From: a virus
Virus record (IMG/VR): IMGVR_UViG_3300036829_000111
Location: 1-52,556 of that record
Strand: one strand, 5' to 3'
Length of the DNA stretch: 52,556 nt
Part shown: piece by piece, positions 1-6,767 of the stretch
Layout of the letters: the number at the start of each line of letters is the position of its first letter
How positions within the stretch are numbered: position 1 is the stretch's first letter
Notes under the pieces: generated by a model
What the model was told of the DNA's origin: nothing
Seen by the model: only the letters and a program-made list of their open reading frames with translations
The model's database searches: none
Program-made: the position numbers and the translations under genes

Positions 1-256
1 GCTTCCAGACGGTGAGCGTGTCGCCCTGGCGCACGTAGTCAAGCGCCGCGGTGAGCCCTGCACGCTCGGAGGCGGCCTTGCGGGTGCTGATCTTCTCGGT
101 GTAGATCCGGCCGCACCCGGCGGCGGTCAGCGCGTCGTGCTGGAGCTGCGCGTCCTGCGCGTCGGTCGAGACGCGGGCGAGGCCGATCAGGTTCCGGTCG
201 CCGCTGGGGACGTCGATGACGGTGAATGCCGGCGCGGGTGCTGCGGCGTGTGACAT
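1..256 (-). CDS. Serine recombinase (resolvase/invertase type), N-terminal part; runs off the window
   Basis: The first 85 residues are present and the C-terminus lies left of position 1. After a 20-residue leader comes IGLARVSTDAQ, the resolvase-family signature with the catalytic serine in RVST, then YTEKISTRKA and a DYVRQGDTLTVWK segment, as in small resolvases and invertases (family knowledge). Such proteins resolve multimers, invert DNA or integrate elements; which applies cannot be decided without the C-terminus. ATG at 256 is preceded by TACACT (268-263) with 6 nt between, so translation may be leaderless. The gene lies at the end of the leftward gene string. Confidence 0.9.
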   Translation of the reverse strand, partial: MSHAAAPAPAFTVIDVPSGDRNLIGLARVSTDAQDAQLQHDALTAAGCGRIYTEKISTRKAASERAGLTAALDYVRQGDTLTVWK

Positions 257-326
257 AGCTCTAGTGTATCAAAACTGTCTCACAACTTTCAGCGTTTCAG
301 CTAAGTTTTTAGACAAGTTTTGAGAC
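257..326. promoter_or_regulatory. AT-rich recombinase promoter and possible recombinase-binding dyad
   Basis: This stretch is much more AT-rich than its surroundings. It holds an imperfect inverted repeat: TCAAAAC then TGTCT (269-280) on the left and AGACAA then GTTTTGA (311-323) on the right, plus CTAAGTTTTTAG at 301-312. It covers the putative -10 of the recombinase gene and the 3' end of the neighbouring gene. Resolvases often bind sites beside their own gene and autoregulate (family knowledge); a res-like role here is inference. Confidence 0.5.
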
Positions 327-650
327 GGCAAACGCCGAGTGCGGGTACCTGCTGCCGGTCGTCTCATAAATGACCGTTAAGGGACGCGCCTCGATAGCGG
401 CCACCGCCTCCGGGTCGTGCACATACCACCCGTCCCGGATCTGTCCCCGCTCGCCCCACGCTAGGTGCACGAGCCACCGGTCCCCGGAACGCTGCCACGC
501 CAGCACCCAGCACAACTGCCAGGTGCCATCTGTGCGGCGGACCATCAGCCGCGGCGTCCTCGGCGCGGTCAGCGGGGCATCCTCGTCCGGCTCCGCAGGC
601 ACCAGGTCGGGGACGACTCGGCGTGGCGGCTGCGGGACGATGGGATGCAC
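309..650 (-). CDS. Hypothetical protein, tryptophan-rich
   Basis: A 113-residue protein I do not recognise. A proline-rich N-terminus (about 1-35) leads into a compact segment with WQLCWVLAWQ and WLVHLAWGERG, spaced like beta strands of a small globular domain. The GTG start at 650 has no clear Shine-Dalgarno, but CATAAT (662-657) lies 6 nt upstream, so a leaderless transcript is possible. It is the last gene before the recombinase, and its 3' end enters the recombinase control region. Confidence 0.7.
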   Translation of the reverse strand: MHPIVPQPPRRVVPDLVPAEPDEDAPLTAPRTPRLMVRRTDGTWQLCWVLAWQRSGDRWLVHLAWGERGQIRDGWYVHDPEAVAAIEARPLTVIYETTGSRYPHSAFAVSKLV

Positions 651-657
651 TTGCTGA

Positions 658-945
658 TTATGCGGTCGGCCGCGGTACCGGTGCCAGCCCGCGCAGGAAC
701 GACTCGGCTCGCCGTTCCCAGTCGTGCCAGTTCTCGTTACCGCCGCCGGGTGGCCGCTCCCCGTACTGGCGCAGGAAGAAGGCTTCCTCGAGCAGCTGGC
801 GCGCGGGGTCCTGCTCGCCGTACGCCTGAATGATCGCGTCTGCCATCTGCTCGGCGACGACCTTCCCGGCCAGCGGTCCCGTTGCCGGGACGCGGACCTC
901 TATCCGGGTCAGGGCGTCGGCGAGACGCTCACGGTCAATCGGCAT
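658..945 (-). CDS. Hypothetical protein, 95 aa
   Basis: A small, charged, mostly helical protein without a recognised domain (MPIDRERLADALTRIEV at the start). It overlaps the upstream gene by 11 nt, typical of translational coupling in this leftward operon. Length and codon pattern fit a real gene; function unknown. Confidence 0.7.
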   Translation of the reverse strand: MPIDRERLADALTRIEVRVPATGPLAGKVVAEQMADAIIQAYGEQDPARQLLEEAFFLRQYGERPPGGGNENWHDWERRAESFLRGLAPVPRPTA

Positions 946-1234
946 CGGTGCCGTCCTCCTCCGGCCCGTAGACGGCTCCCTGCCACGATTCCACGGCCAC
1001 CGTGTGACCGGTCTCCTTAACGTGGTCCATGGCGTCGCGGCAGAGCACGTGCCAGTCCGATGTCCACCCGTGGAGACCGTCTACAGGGAGCGGCCCGCAG
1101 GTCTTGCACACGACTGCGCTTTTACCGGCGGTCTCGCGGAGCCATGTGCCGCCGATGTAGGGCTTGCCGTCGCGGTGCACACGGTAGGCGATGACCTCAA
1201 ACGGCCCTTCGGCCACCACAACCGGCTCAGACAT
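935..1234 (-). CDS. Hypothetical protein with CxxC pair
   Basis: A 99-residue protein of unknown function. A beta-like N-terminal half (VVVAEGPFEVIAYRVH) is followed by CKTCGPLP (about 43-50), one CxxC that could be half of a metal site, and an acidic C-terminus. It overlaps its upstream neighbour by 8 nt, so it belongs to the same polycistron. Similar short Cys-containing proteins fill this operon, and none gives a clear family match by eye. Confidence 0.7.
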   Translation of the reverse strand: MSEPVVVAEGPFEVIAYRVHRDGKPYIGGTWLRETAGKSAVVCKTCGPLPVDGLHGWTSDWHVLCRDAMDHVKETGHTVAVESWQGAVYGPEEDGTDAD

Positions 1235-1685
1235 CCGGCGCCTCCTTCCACGGGCCGATCGTGCGGTACATGACCTGGGGCTCCTCCGGCGGGTAGATCA
1301 GCGCGACCTGACGGGCGGCGCGGCGTGCCATGTCCTCGTCGTCGTAAGGCTGGATGTGGAAGCCGCCCGGCGCGTCGTGGTAGCGACCCTTGTACCGGAC
1401 CGCCCACCGGGTGCGGGTGCCGGGCTCCGGCTGGCGGCCGGTCTCATGGGCGCGGGTGACCCATCCGGCGATCACCTGGCAGACGGCATCCTCCCACTCG
1501 GCGAGCCACGTGATGGTTCGCTCGTCGTAGGCGCCGGTCGTGACTCCGGCAGCGGAGAGGGCGCAGTGGAGCAGCTCCCGGTTCTGAGGGTCGCGGAGGA
1601 TGCTCCAGCCGGGTTCGGGAGTGATCGCATGGTGGGCGGCGGAACGGGCGGCCTGCTTGTCCCCGTAGGGGCCGTTGTCAGCCAC
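1227..1685 (-). CDS. Hypothetical protein, 152 aa
   Basis: A soluble, mixed alpha/beta protein with no recognised motif. Residues 1-90 look helical; after TRTRWAVRYKGRYHDAPGG the sequence turns beta-like and ends acidic. It overlaps both neighbouring genes by 8 nt, consistent with a tightly packed phage early operon. I cannot assign a role. Confidence 0.75.
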   Translation of the reverse strand: MADNGPYGDKQAARSAAHHAITPEPGWSILRDPQNRELLHCALSAAGVTTGAYDERTITWLAEWEDAVCQVIAGWVTRAHETGRQPEPGTRTRWAVRYKGRYHDAPGGFHIQPYDDEDMARRAARQVALIYPPEEPQVMYRTIGPWKEAPDV

Positions 1686-2034
1686 GGCGTACCGCCCCCC
1701 GGAACCAGTCGAGCCACTGTCTCCGCGTCCACCGGGCGTCCGCGACCGCGGTCGCGCCGTCCTCGCACCACGCGGCCAGTTCCTCCAGCGTGCGGAACGA
1801 GGGCGACAGCGGAGTACCCGGAGTGGTCGTCTCGTACAGCGCGTACTCGTACCGGCGACCTTCGGGGATCTCCGGCATGTACTCGGCCGGGTCGACGTCC
1901 CAGCCCGCCTTCAGGTCTTCGCGCATGTCGCGGCGTGAGAACAGGGGCACGTACTTCGGTGACCCGTCGCTGTAGGTGCCGCGATGGCGGGGATGCTTCC
2001 AGCCCCTCGCGACCGGGCGCAGTTCACGTCCCAT
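1678..2034 (-). CDS. Hypothetical protein, 118 aa
   Basis: The reading frame is open further upstream, but MGRELRPVARG at 2034 is the sensible start because it begins 5 nt after the stop of the previous gene; the longer frame would be antisense-like, arginine/serine-rich sequence. The protein is basic at the N-terminus, with YEYALYETTTPG in the middle and a Trp-rich C-terminus (RWTRRQWLDWFRG). Function unknown. Confidence 0.7.
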   Translation of the reverse strand: MGRELRPVARGWKHPRHRGTYSDGSPKYVPLFSRRDMREDLKAGWDVDPAEYMPEIPEGRRYEYALYETTTPGTPLSPSFRTLEELAAWCEDGATAVADARWTRRQWLDWFRGAVRRG

Positions 2035-2038
2035 TGGC

Positions 2039-2461
2039 CTAGCCCCTCCTCGGCGCAGCGGCGTCCTTGGCGTGCGCCTCGGCGTAGCGCTCGGCTTCCA
2101 TGAACGCGCGCTGGAACTGCTCGCGCTTCTCGGTGCTGAGGGCGACGCCGTCACTGCCGGCGAAGACCTGCAGCACGACGTCCGCGCCCTTGTGGCCGAC
2201 CTCAACCGAGCAGCCGTCGGGGGCGAAGATGACGTCGATGTCCTGGTAGCTACTCGCCACCCCTGCGGGCCGCGCCGGCTCCGGGCGCTCGAACGCCTCG
2301 ATGGCCCGCCTGCGGGCCTCGTCCGCCAGCCCGGCCATACGGTCCGTCCACTGGGGGGCGTGATTCGGGTCTTCCCGGATACGGGCGGCGAACTCCTCCA
2401 GCGCCGTGTCGAGGACGAACGCGAGGTCGCCGTCAAGTTCGTATGCGACTACGGGACGCAT
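2039..2461 (-). CDS. Hypothetical protein, 140 aa
   Basis: An acidic protein starting MRPVVAYELDGDLAF. The N-terminal half is helical and the second half contains a beta-rich stretch around IDVIFAPDGCSVEVG and VVLQVFAGSD. No known family recognised. It lies 3 nt from the upstream gene stop, within the leftward operon. Confidence 0.7.
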   Translation of the reverse strand: MRPVVAYELDGDLAFVLDTALEEFAARIREDPNHAPQWTDRMAGLADEARRRAIEAFERPEPARPAGVASSYQDIDVIFAPDGCSVEVGHKGADVVLQVFAGSDGVALSTEKREQFQRAFMEAERYAEAHAKDAAAPRRG

Positions 2462-2464
2462 GCT

Positions 2465-2716
2465 CTACCTCTTTCCTGCCGCCGCAGCGGTGTCCTTGGC
2501 GGCCACCAGCCGCCACTTAAAGTCCCCGGAATGCGCCTGCATGCCGTTGCGCTTCCAGAACGGGATGATCGCGCCGTTTCGCAGCTTCGCCTGCACGTAC
2601 ACCGCGCCGACCTTCTCCACCGTCGCGGGGATCTCGGCGCCGCCCCGCTTCGGCCGGCGGGTCACGCCGTTGAGTTCGAGGACGAGGCAACGCTGACCCT
2701 TGTGCCACTCGGTCAC
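2465..2716 (-). CDS. Hypothetical small basic protein
   Basis: GTG at 2716 is preferred because it overlaps the upstream stop in a GTGA quartet; the open frame upstream is compositionally unlike a protein. The 83-residue product is basic (GVTRRPKRGG, FWKRNGMQA, FKWRLVAAK) and beta-like, compatible with a small nucleic-acid-associated protein. That is only a guess from charge; no motif is visible. Confidence 0.65.
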   Translation of the reverse strand: MTEWHKGQRCLVLELNGVTRRPKRGGAEIPATVEKVGAVYVQAKLRNGAIIPFWKRNGMQAHSGDFKWRLVAAKDTAAAAGKR

Positions 2717-3009
2717 TGCTGGCCGTCCTTCACGGTCAGCGACTTCTGCGCCGCGGTCCACGTCGGACACGGGTGCAGGGCGGACATGACCGGGTCCTCC
2801 GGGTCGGAGCACGTCTTGCACACCCACGTCCGGCCGTCGGCCACCAGGACCGGGACGTGCGGCTTCAGCGCTTCCGTGAGCGCGTTAGCGGCGCGGGCAA
2901 GCGCGGACGCCTGCTCGGCGAGCACGCCCGGCGTGTCCGGCGTCTTCGCCGCGAGGTCGCGGAGGTTTCCCACCTCCGTTGCCACGTCGGTGGCCTGCTC
3001 TAGTGACAT
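2713..3009 (-). CDS. Hypothetical protein with zinc-binding-like C-terminus
   Basis: ATG at 3009 (MSLEQATDVATEVG) follows an AGGAGAGG-like Shine-Dalgarno. The 98-residue product has a helical N-terminal half and a C-terminal segment WVCKTCSDPEDP...HPCPTW, whose CxxC plus HPC could ligate a metal ion. It shares a GTGA overlap with the next gene. Function unknown. Confidence 0.7.
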   Translation of the reverse strand: MSLEQATDVATEVGNLRDLAAKTPDTPGVLAEQASALARAANALTEALKPHVPVLVADGRTWVCKTCSDPEDPVMSALHPCPTWTAAQKSLTVKDGQQ

Positions 3010-3025
3010 CACCTGGTCCTCTCCT

Positions 3026-3463
3026 TCACTGGACGGACCGGCCGAACCGTGCCCGGTCGCGCCCGCTGTCCTCGTCGTTGTCCTGCGGCCACGAGGTGCC
3101 GCCCGACGCCCCGTGGTCGCCGTCGTGGCCGGTCGGCTGGTCGCAGTACTGCGGCGGCTCTCCGTACGAGCCGTCACCGTTACGCGGCGGCCACCACTCG
3201 GCGCCGCACAGGTCGCCGTCCTCCCCGTCGCGCCATGCTTCGTGAGCCAGGCGCTCCGCCTCGTCCTCGGCTTCCTCCGCCTTCGCGGCCACCATCTGCG
3301 CCCGCAGGTCCGGGAGGATCGCGGCGAGCTGGTCGACCCCGGCGACGGTCAGCTCCATCTCCGGGATGAGCCCGTGCGAGTAGTCCCGCCTGACGGTGAC
3401 CGGCTCGCCCTCGTGGTCGGCGATCGTGCCGACCGGGACGTGGCGGTGCGCTGCGTCGTTCAT
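3026..3463 (-). CDS. Hypothetical acidic protein
   Basis: Two in-frame starts exist: ATG at 3478 (ATGA overlap with the upstream stop) and ATG at 3463. The latter has AAGGGG about 7 nt upstream and gives MNDAAHRHVPVG, so I prefer it. The 145-residue product has an Ala/Glu-rich helix (about 55-80) and a C-terminus rich in Gly, Asp and Trp with single Cys residues. It is not a recognised family. Confidence 0.65.
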   Translation of the reverse strand: MNDAAHRHVPVGTIADHEGEPVTVRRDYSHGLIPEMELTVAGVDQLAAILPDLRAQMVAAKAEEAEDEAERLAHEAWRDGEDGDLCGAEWWPPRNGDGSYGEPPQYCDQPTGHDGDHGASGGTSWPQDNDEDSGRDRARFGRSVQ

Positions 3464-3474
3464 GACCTTCCCCT

Positions 3475-3942
3475 TCATCGCCAGCAGCCACAGGGCTGCT
3501 CCTGCCGGTGCTCGCCCCGCGAGAGGGCGAGCATGTCCGCGTCAACGCACGCGTCATGCATGAGGTCGTCGAGGCCGGCCCGGTACCGGTCGATCCCGGC
3601 GAGACGCTGCGCGCGGACCATGTCCACCAGCGCGCCCGGCACCGCGTCCCCGGCCGGGCCGATGCGGCCCCCGGGGCCTTCCGGGCGCCCGTCCGGACTC
3701 CAGCGGACCACGTGGTACACCTGCGAGTGCTGCGTCAGCCACGACACCCCGGACGCGCCGTCCTCCGCCGTCCAGTGCACCCGGGCGAACCGGTCAGTGC
3801 CCGTGCCGGGCGTCACGGCGTCCACGCGGACGGGCTGCGGCCAGAACGGGACGAGGATCTCGTCACCGGCATCGGCCTGCCACAGTTCCGGCGGGCGCGG
3901 GACGTGCTGGTCGCGGAGAAGCGTCATCTGCTCAGGTGTCAT
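3475..3942 (-). CDS. Hypothetical protein, DUF-like with C-terminal Cys
   Basis: ATG at 3942 is chosen over the further upstream start because GGAGG sits at a suitable distance. The 155-residue product starts MTPEQMTLLRDQ, contains a beta-like middle (ILVPFWPQPVRVDAV, VHWTAEDGASG) and ends in CGCWR. It overlaps the small gene upstream by 11 nt. No function can be assigned from sequence. Confidence 0.65.
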   Translation of the reverse strand: MTPEQMTLLRDQHVPRPPELWQADAGDEILVPFWPQPVRVDAVTPGTGTDRFARVHWTAEDGASGVSWLTQHSQVYHVVRWSPDGRPEGPGGRIGPAGDAVPGALVDMVRAQRLAGIDRYRAGLDDLMHDACVDADMLALSRGEHRQEQPCGCWR

Positions 3943-4039
3943 CGCCGGTCCTCCGTCCACTCGGCGTACCGGCGCTCCAGCCGCCGCATTCCGGGTGCTC
4001 TGTGATGGCCGGTGCGGCGGTGATTGCGGCGTTGCTCAT
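3932..4039 (-). CDS. Short leader-proximal peptide, 35 aa
   Basis: The first reading frame of the leftmost operon: MSNAAITAAPAITEHPECGG and a short basic tail. Its ATG at 4039 stands 6 nt after TACAAT, so the mRNA probably begins at the start codon. It overlaps the next gene by 11 nt and may mainly deliver ribosomes to it, as a leader peptide. The small size lowers confidence in an independent function. Confidence 0.5.
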   Translation of the reverse strand: MSNAAITAAPAITEHPECGGWSAGTPSGRRTGDDT

Positions 4040-4105
4040 GGCAAAATTGTACAACGCGACGACTTGTACAGGCAAGCGCGAACGTGACTCAGTTACCATG
4101 TACTC
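4040..4105. promoter_or_regulatory. Divergent leaderless promoters with three phased TTGTACA sites
   Basis: Minus strand: TTGCCT (4075-4070), an 18-nt spacer and TACAAT (4051-4046), 6 nt before the ATG at 4039. Plus strand: TACCAT (4094-4099), 6 nt before the ATG at 4106, with a poor -35. GTAC cores lie at 4049-4052 (in palindromic TTGTACAA), 4066-4069 (TTGTACA) and 4100-4103, at intervals of 17 and 34 bp. Sites over both promoters suggest one DNA-binding protein controls both directions; the adjacent Phd/YefM-like protein is the natural candidate (inference). Confidence 0.65.
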
Positions 4106-4333
4106 ATGGACACGATTCCCGGCACGATGAACGTCAGCGAAGCGCGGGCGAACCTCACCGAAGTCGTCAACACAGTGCGCCTTCAGGACCGCACGGTGCG
4201 CTTGATGCGACGGGGAACACCGCAGGCGGCAGTCGTGCCCGTCGACATCCTCGACCTCATTGAGGAAGTGGGTGGCCTGGATGATGCCCGGTCGGCGCTT
4301 CGCCGCTACAACGACCCGCCCTCCGACATCTAG
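4106..4333 (+). CDS. Phd/YefM-family antitoxin-like DNA-binding protein
   Basis: A 75-residue protein with the Phd/YefM pattern: NVSEARANLTEVVNTV (about 9-24), then RLMRRGTPQAAVVPVDILD, where antitoxins form a beta hairpin and dimer, and an acidic C-terminus. In toxin-antitoxin pairs this fold represses its own promoter and its C-terminus covers a toxin. No toxin gene follows: the next frame is on the opposite strand, converging 5 nt away. It may therefore act purely as a repressor of this operon junction. Probably leaderless. Confidence 0.8.
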   Translation: MDTIPGTMNVSEARANLTEVVNTVRLQDRTVRLMRRGTPQAAVVPVDILDLIEEVGGLDDARSALRRYNDPPSDI

Positions 4334-4338
4334 CCGCC

Positions 4339-4692
4339 TCACGCCGCCGTCCTCCGCAGCTTCCCGCGTTCGTGGTACTCGTTGTCGAGCCTGCGCACAT
4401 GCTCCGGAACCGGTTTCCCGTCCCTCCGGTACGCCTTCGCGTCCGCGTGGGCCCGCCGCAGCAGCAGGTCCCGGTCGGTGACATCCGGGCCATCCTCGTC
4501 GGCGCTGACGACCACACGGAGCCGCACCGGGTCGACAGCATCCGCCAGCACCAGGACGAGGGCTTCGATCTCCTCACGGGACAGTTTCCGGGTGATGTGG
4601 CCGGGGCTGAGCCGTCCCTCGACGCACTTGACGACGACGGGCGCGACGAACTTCGCGCGGGCGATCAGGGCGTCACGTTCGGCGGGGGTCAT
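4339..4692 (-). CDS. Hypothetical protein with conserved C-terminal basic motif
   Basis: A 117-residue protein, MTPAERDALIARAKF at the start. The C-terminus PEHVRRLDNEYHERGKLRR resembles a tail seen in several actinobacterial small HTH or regulatory proteins, and the N-terminal region LSPGHITRKLSREEIEAL could hold an HTH; both readings are tentative. Its ATG forms an ATGA overlap with the upstream stop. It is the last gene of the middle leftward operon. Confidence 0.65.
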   Translation of the reverse strand: MTPAERDALIARAKFVAPVVVKCVEGRLSPGHITRKLSREEIEALVLVLADAVDPVRLRVVVSADEDGPDVTDRDLLLRRAHADAKAYRRDGKPVPEHVRRLDNEYHERGKLRRTAA

Positions 4693-5141
4693 GACGGGTT
4701 CTCGTGTCCTGCGAGCTTGCGGAGGCGCGCGGCAAACTCCCTGCGGAACTCCGCGCGCTCCCCGTGGATGATGGCGGTCATGCTGTCGCCGTGTTTGGCT
4801 GCGGCCTGCTGGTCGCGGGCGGCCAGGCCCTCCTGACGCCCGGCCTCGGCGCACAGTGCCTCGCGCATGTCGCGGACGACATCGCGGGCCTCGTCGCGCT
4901 GGGCGGTGACGGTTTCGAGGCCGTCGATCGTCATCTCGAAGATCTTGTCCCGGGTGCCCTGTGCCGGCTTGCCCCCGGCCTTCTCGACCGCGGCGATGGT
5001 CACCGACGCGACGTGGGCTGCACCCGCCTTGTCGGAGCCGAGCGCGGCGATCTGGATCAGCCCGGCCCATGCCTCGCGCAGCTGCGCGGTGACCTGGTCG
5101 AGCCGCTCCTCCAGCGCGGCACGCTCCGATGCGGCGGTCAC
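4689..5141 (-). CDS. Hypothetical coiled-coil protein
   Basis: GTG at 5141 is chosen because it overlaps the upstream TGA in a GTGA quartet; an upstream ATG exists in the same frame. The 150-residue product is strongly helical: AALEERLDQVTAQLREAW near the start, then two further heptad-like regions ending EFRREFAARLRKLAG. That ending resembles the AAELRKLAAPEP tail of the next gene upstream, suggesting the pair are related. Function unknown. Confidence 0.65.
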   Translation of the reverse strand: MTAASERAALEERLDQVTAQLREAWAGLIQIAALGSDKAGAAHVASVTIAAVEKAGGKPAQGTRDKIFEMTIDGLETVTAQRDEARDVVRDMREALCAEAGRQEGLAARDQQAAAKHGDSMTAIIHGERAEFRREFAARLRKLAGHENPS

Positions 5142-5686
5142 GGCCTGGGCTCCGGTGCGGCGAGCTTCCGCAGCTCGGCGGCGCACTCGCGTTGCCTGAC
5201 AGCGTCGGCTTGCATGGCGGCGCGACTGTTGTAGGCGGGCTCGTTGGCGGCGTCAATGTCTCCCGCGTCCGCCTCGCCTTCCCACTCGTCCGCCAGTTCG
5301 GTGACGGCCTCACGCAGCGCGTTCCGCTCGGCGGCGAGCCGGATGCTTTCGGTGTGGGCCGCGGCCAGCTCCGCCTGCAGACCGGCAGCACGGGCACGGG
5401 AGCCTTCGAGGCGCGCCTGCGCCACGTGGAGATCCGTCTCCAGCTCGCCGATGCGGGCGGCCTGCTGGTCGCGCTCGGCGAGTTTCTTGGCCGTGTTCGG
5501 GTAGCCGGCCTTGAGGACGGCCTGCGCGCCAGCCTCCATCGCAGCGCTGTTCTCATCGGCCAGCTCGTCGTAAGGGACGTACATGGGCTCGTCGGTCTGG
5601 ATGTAGTCCCCGTTCAGGTACGGGTGGGCGGCGATGTACGCGTCGTAGTACGTGCGGCCGGGTGATGTCGCGGTTTTCTCGGTCAT
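5138..5686 (-). CDS. Hypothetical coiled-coil protein, 182 aa
   Basis: Residues 1-45 are aromatic-rich (YYDAYIAAHPYLNGDY). Residues 60-135 form a long coiled coil (AERDQQAARIGELETDLHVA), and the last 15 residues repeat the LRKL motif of its downstream neighbour. Many phage early operons carry such structural helical proteins without known roles. It has ATGA overlaps on both sides. Confidence 0.7.
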   Translation of the reverse strand: MTEKTATSPGRTYYDAYIAAHPYLNGDYIQTDEPMYVPYDELADENSAAMEAGAQAVLKAGYPNTAKKLAERDQQAARIGELETDLHVAQARLEGSRARAAGLQAELAAAHTESIRLAAERNALREAVTELADEWEGEADAGDIDAANEPAYNSRAAMQADAVRQRECAAELRKLAAPEPRP

Positions 5687-6135
5687 CGTGCTGTTCCTTC
5701 CAGGGTTTGAGCGGTCTCCACCAGTCCGAGTTCGCGCGCCCGCTGCTCCGCCGCAGGCTCGGCGAACCGGATGAACTTCCGATGCTCCACGGCGTACGCG
5801 ATCTCCCCAGCTGTGGACTGGCCGAAGTAGCCGCTCTGGTCGGACACGACCAGCACCTCGTCGGCGAGGTCGATCTTGCGCTTGTGGAGGTCATCCAGGC
5901 TCGTCTTGACCTCGCCGCCCTGGCTGTCCTCCGCGGAGAGGTCGCCGGACCAGCCGAACACGCCGGGTGCGAGGACGATCCGGCCGGCCAGCGTCTCGTC
6001 CCGGTTCGCTGCGGTGAACTCGTCACGGAAGCGGGTCGAGCCGCACAGGCAGACGATCACCGGGCGCTTGCCGCCGAAGTCGCGGACGAGGTCGTGGTAC
6101 TCGCCGCATTCGTTTGAGTAGTGGGGGTAGCTCAT
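5683..6135 (-). CDS. Nucleoside 2-deoxyribosyltransferase-like Rossmann protein
   Basis: A 150-residue protein. VIVCLCGSTRFRDEF (about 27-41) is a nucleotide-binding type strand-loop-helix. DLHKRKIDLADEVLVVSDQSGYFG and STAGEIAYAVEHRK follow the order seen in 2-deoxyribosyltransferase-like proteins, where a D-x-x-x-x-A-D segment and a GxxxE segment frame the active site (family knowledge). A role in nucleotide or nucleotide-sugar metabolism during replication is likely, but the substrate is unknown. It is coupled to both neighbours by ATGA overlaps. Confidence 0.65.
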   Translation of the reverse strand: MSYPHYSNECGEYHDLVRDFGGKRPVIVCLCGSTRFRDEFTAANRDETLAGRIVLAPGVFGWSGDLSAEDSQGGEVKTSLDDLHKRKIDLADEVLVVSDQSGYFGQSTAGEIAYAVEHRKFIRFAEPAAEQRARELGLVETAQTLEGTAR

Positions 6136-6386
6136 CGTGTTCCTCCTGTTTGAGCGGTCTCCGCCGCAGCGGACTTGACGGCGTGCTCGGCGTCGCGGAG
6201 CGCGCGTGTCTCAGCGATGACAGCGGCCTCGAAGACGTCGACGGCGTCCATCACCTGCGTCACAGCCGGCCCGGTGATGCGGGCTATCGCAGCCGGGTCG
6301 CTGACCGGGGTTCGAGACAGGGTCGACTCCAGGCGGTGCGTCAGCGTGGACGTGAGAACCGCGCGGGCATCGGATGCGGTTGTCAT
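6132..6386 (-). CDS. Hypothetical small helical protein
   Basis: An 84-residue, Ala-rich, all-helical protein (AVTQVMDAVDVFEAAVIAE is the central helix) without motifs. It overlaps the downstream gene in ATGA. The 42 nt upstream, before the next stop, contain nothing notable. Confidence 0.65.
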   Translation of the reverse strand: MTTASDARAVLTSTLTHRLESTLSRTPVSDPAAIARITGPAVTQVMDAVDVFEAAVIAETRALRDAEHAVKSAAAETAQTGGTR

Positions 6387-6428
6387 GGGGGGTTGTCCTA
6401 GCTGCGGGAATGGGTTGGTTGCGGGAAC

Positions 6429-6767
6429 TCAGGGAGAGGCGGCCAGTGCCGCCAGGTGGGCGTGCCACCGCTCGTGGTGGCCGCCGGCGTTCGTCGGGAC
6501 CGCTGGCTGCCACTTCCAGCCGCAGGCGCAGCCGATGCCGCGCAGGCCCGGCTCCGGCAGCTCCTCGGTGGTCAGCCAGTGCGGCAGGTGGCCGGCGTCC
6601 GTGACCAGCGGGGAGTGAGCGGGGCAGAGGTAGCCGTGGACGACGGGCTTGATCAGGCGCCAGCCGGGAACGTCGCGGAGTCCCTCGCCGGTCCAGATGT
6701 TGAACCGGGCCTCGCAGGCGGGGAACATGCAGTGGCGGAGGTAGCCGGGGTCGGTGAAGTCGGTCAT
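6429..6767 (-). CDS. Hypothetical Cys/His-rich protein
   Basis: ATG at 6767 overlaps the upstream stop in ATGA, which fixes the start. The 112-residue product has CMFPACEARF (about 14-23), LCPAHSP and GIGCACGWKW, with HHERWHAH near the end. These Cys and His pairs look like one or two zinc sites. Such zinc-ribbon-like proteins are common in actinophage early regions; function unknown. Confidence 0.7.
   Translation of the reverse strand: MTDFTDPGYLRHCMFPACEARFNIWTGEGLRDVPGWRLIKPVVHGYLCPAHSPLVTDAGHLPHWLTTEELPEPGLRGIGCACGWKWQPAVPTNAGGHHERWHAHLAALAASP

Noticed and set aside
1-256. Large serine integrase defining the element boundary
   Set aside because: The visible N-terminus fits small resolvases/invertases as well or better, and the C-terminal part is missing, so no integrase claim is made.
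1976-4087. Long plus-strand open frame of 703 codons over the leftward small genes
   Set aside because: It runs antisense to a chain of coupled genes and has the Arg/Pro/Ala-rich composition produced by GC-rich codons read on the wrong strand.
4106-4333. Complete toxin-antitoxin module
   Set aside because: Only the antitoxin-like gene is present; no toxin frame adjoins on either strand.
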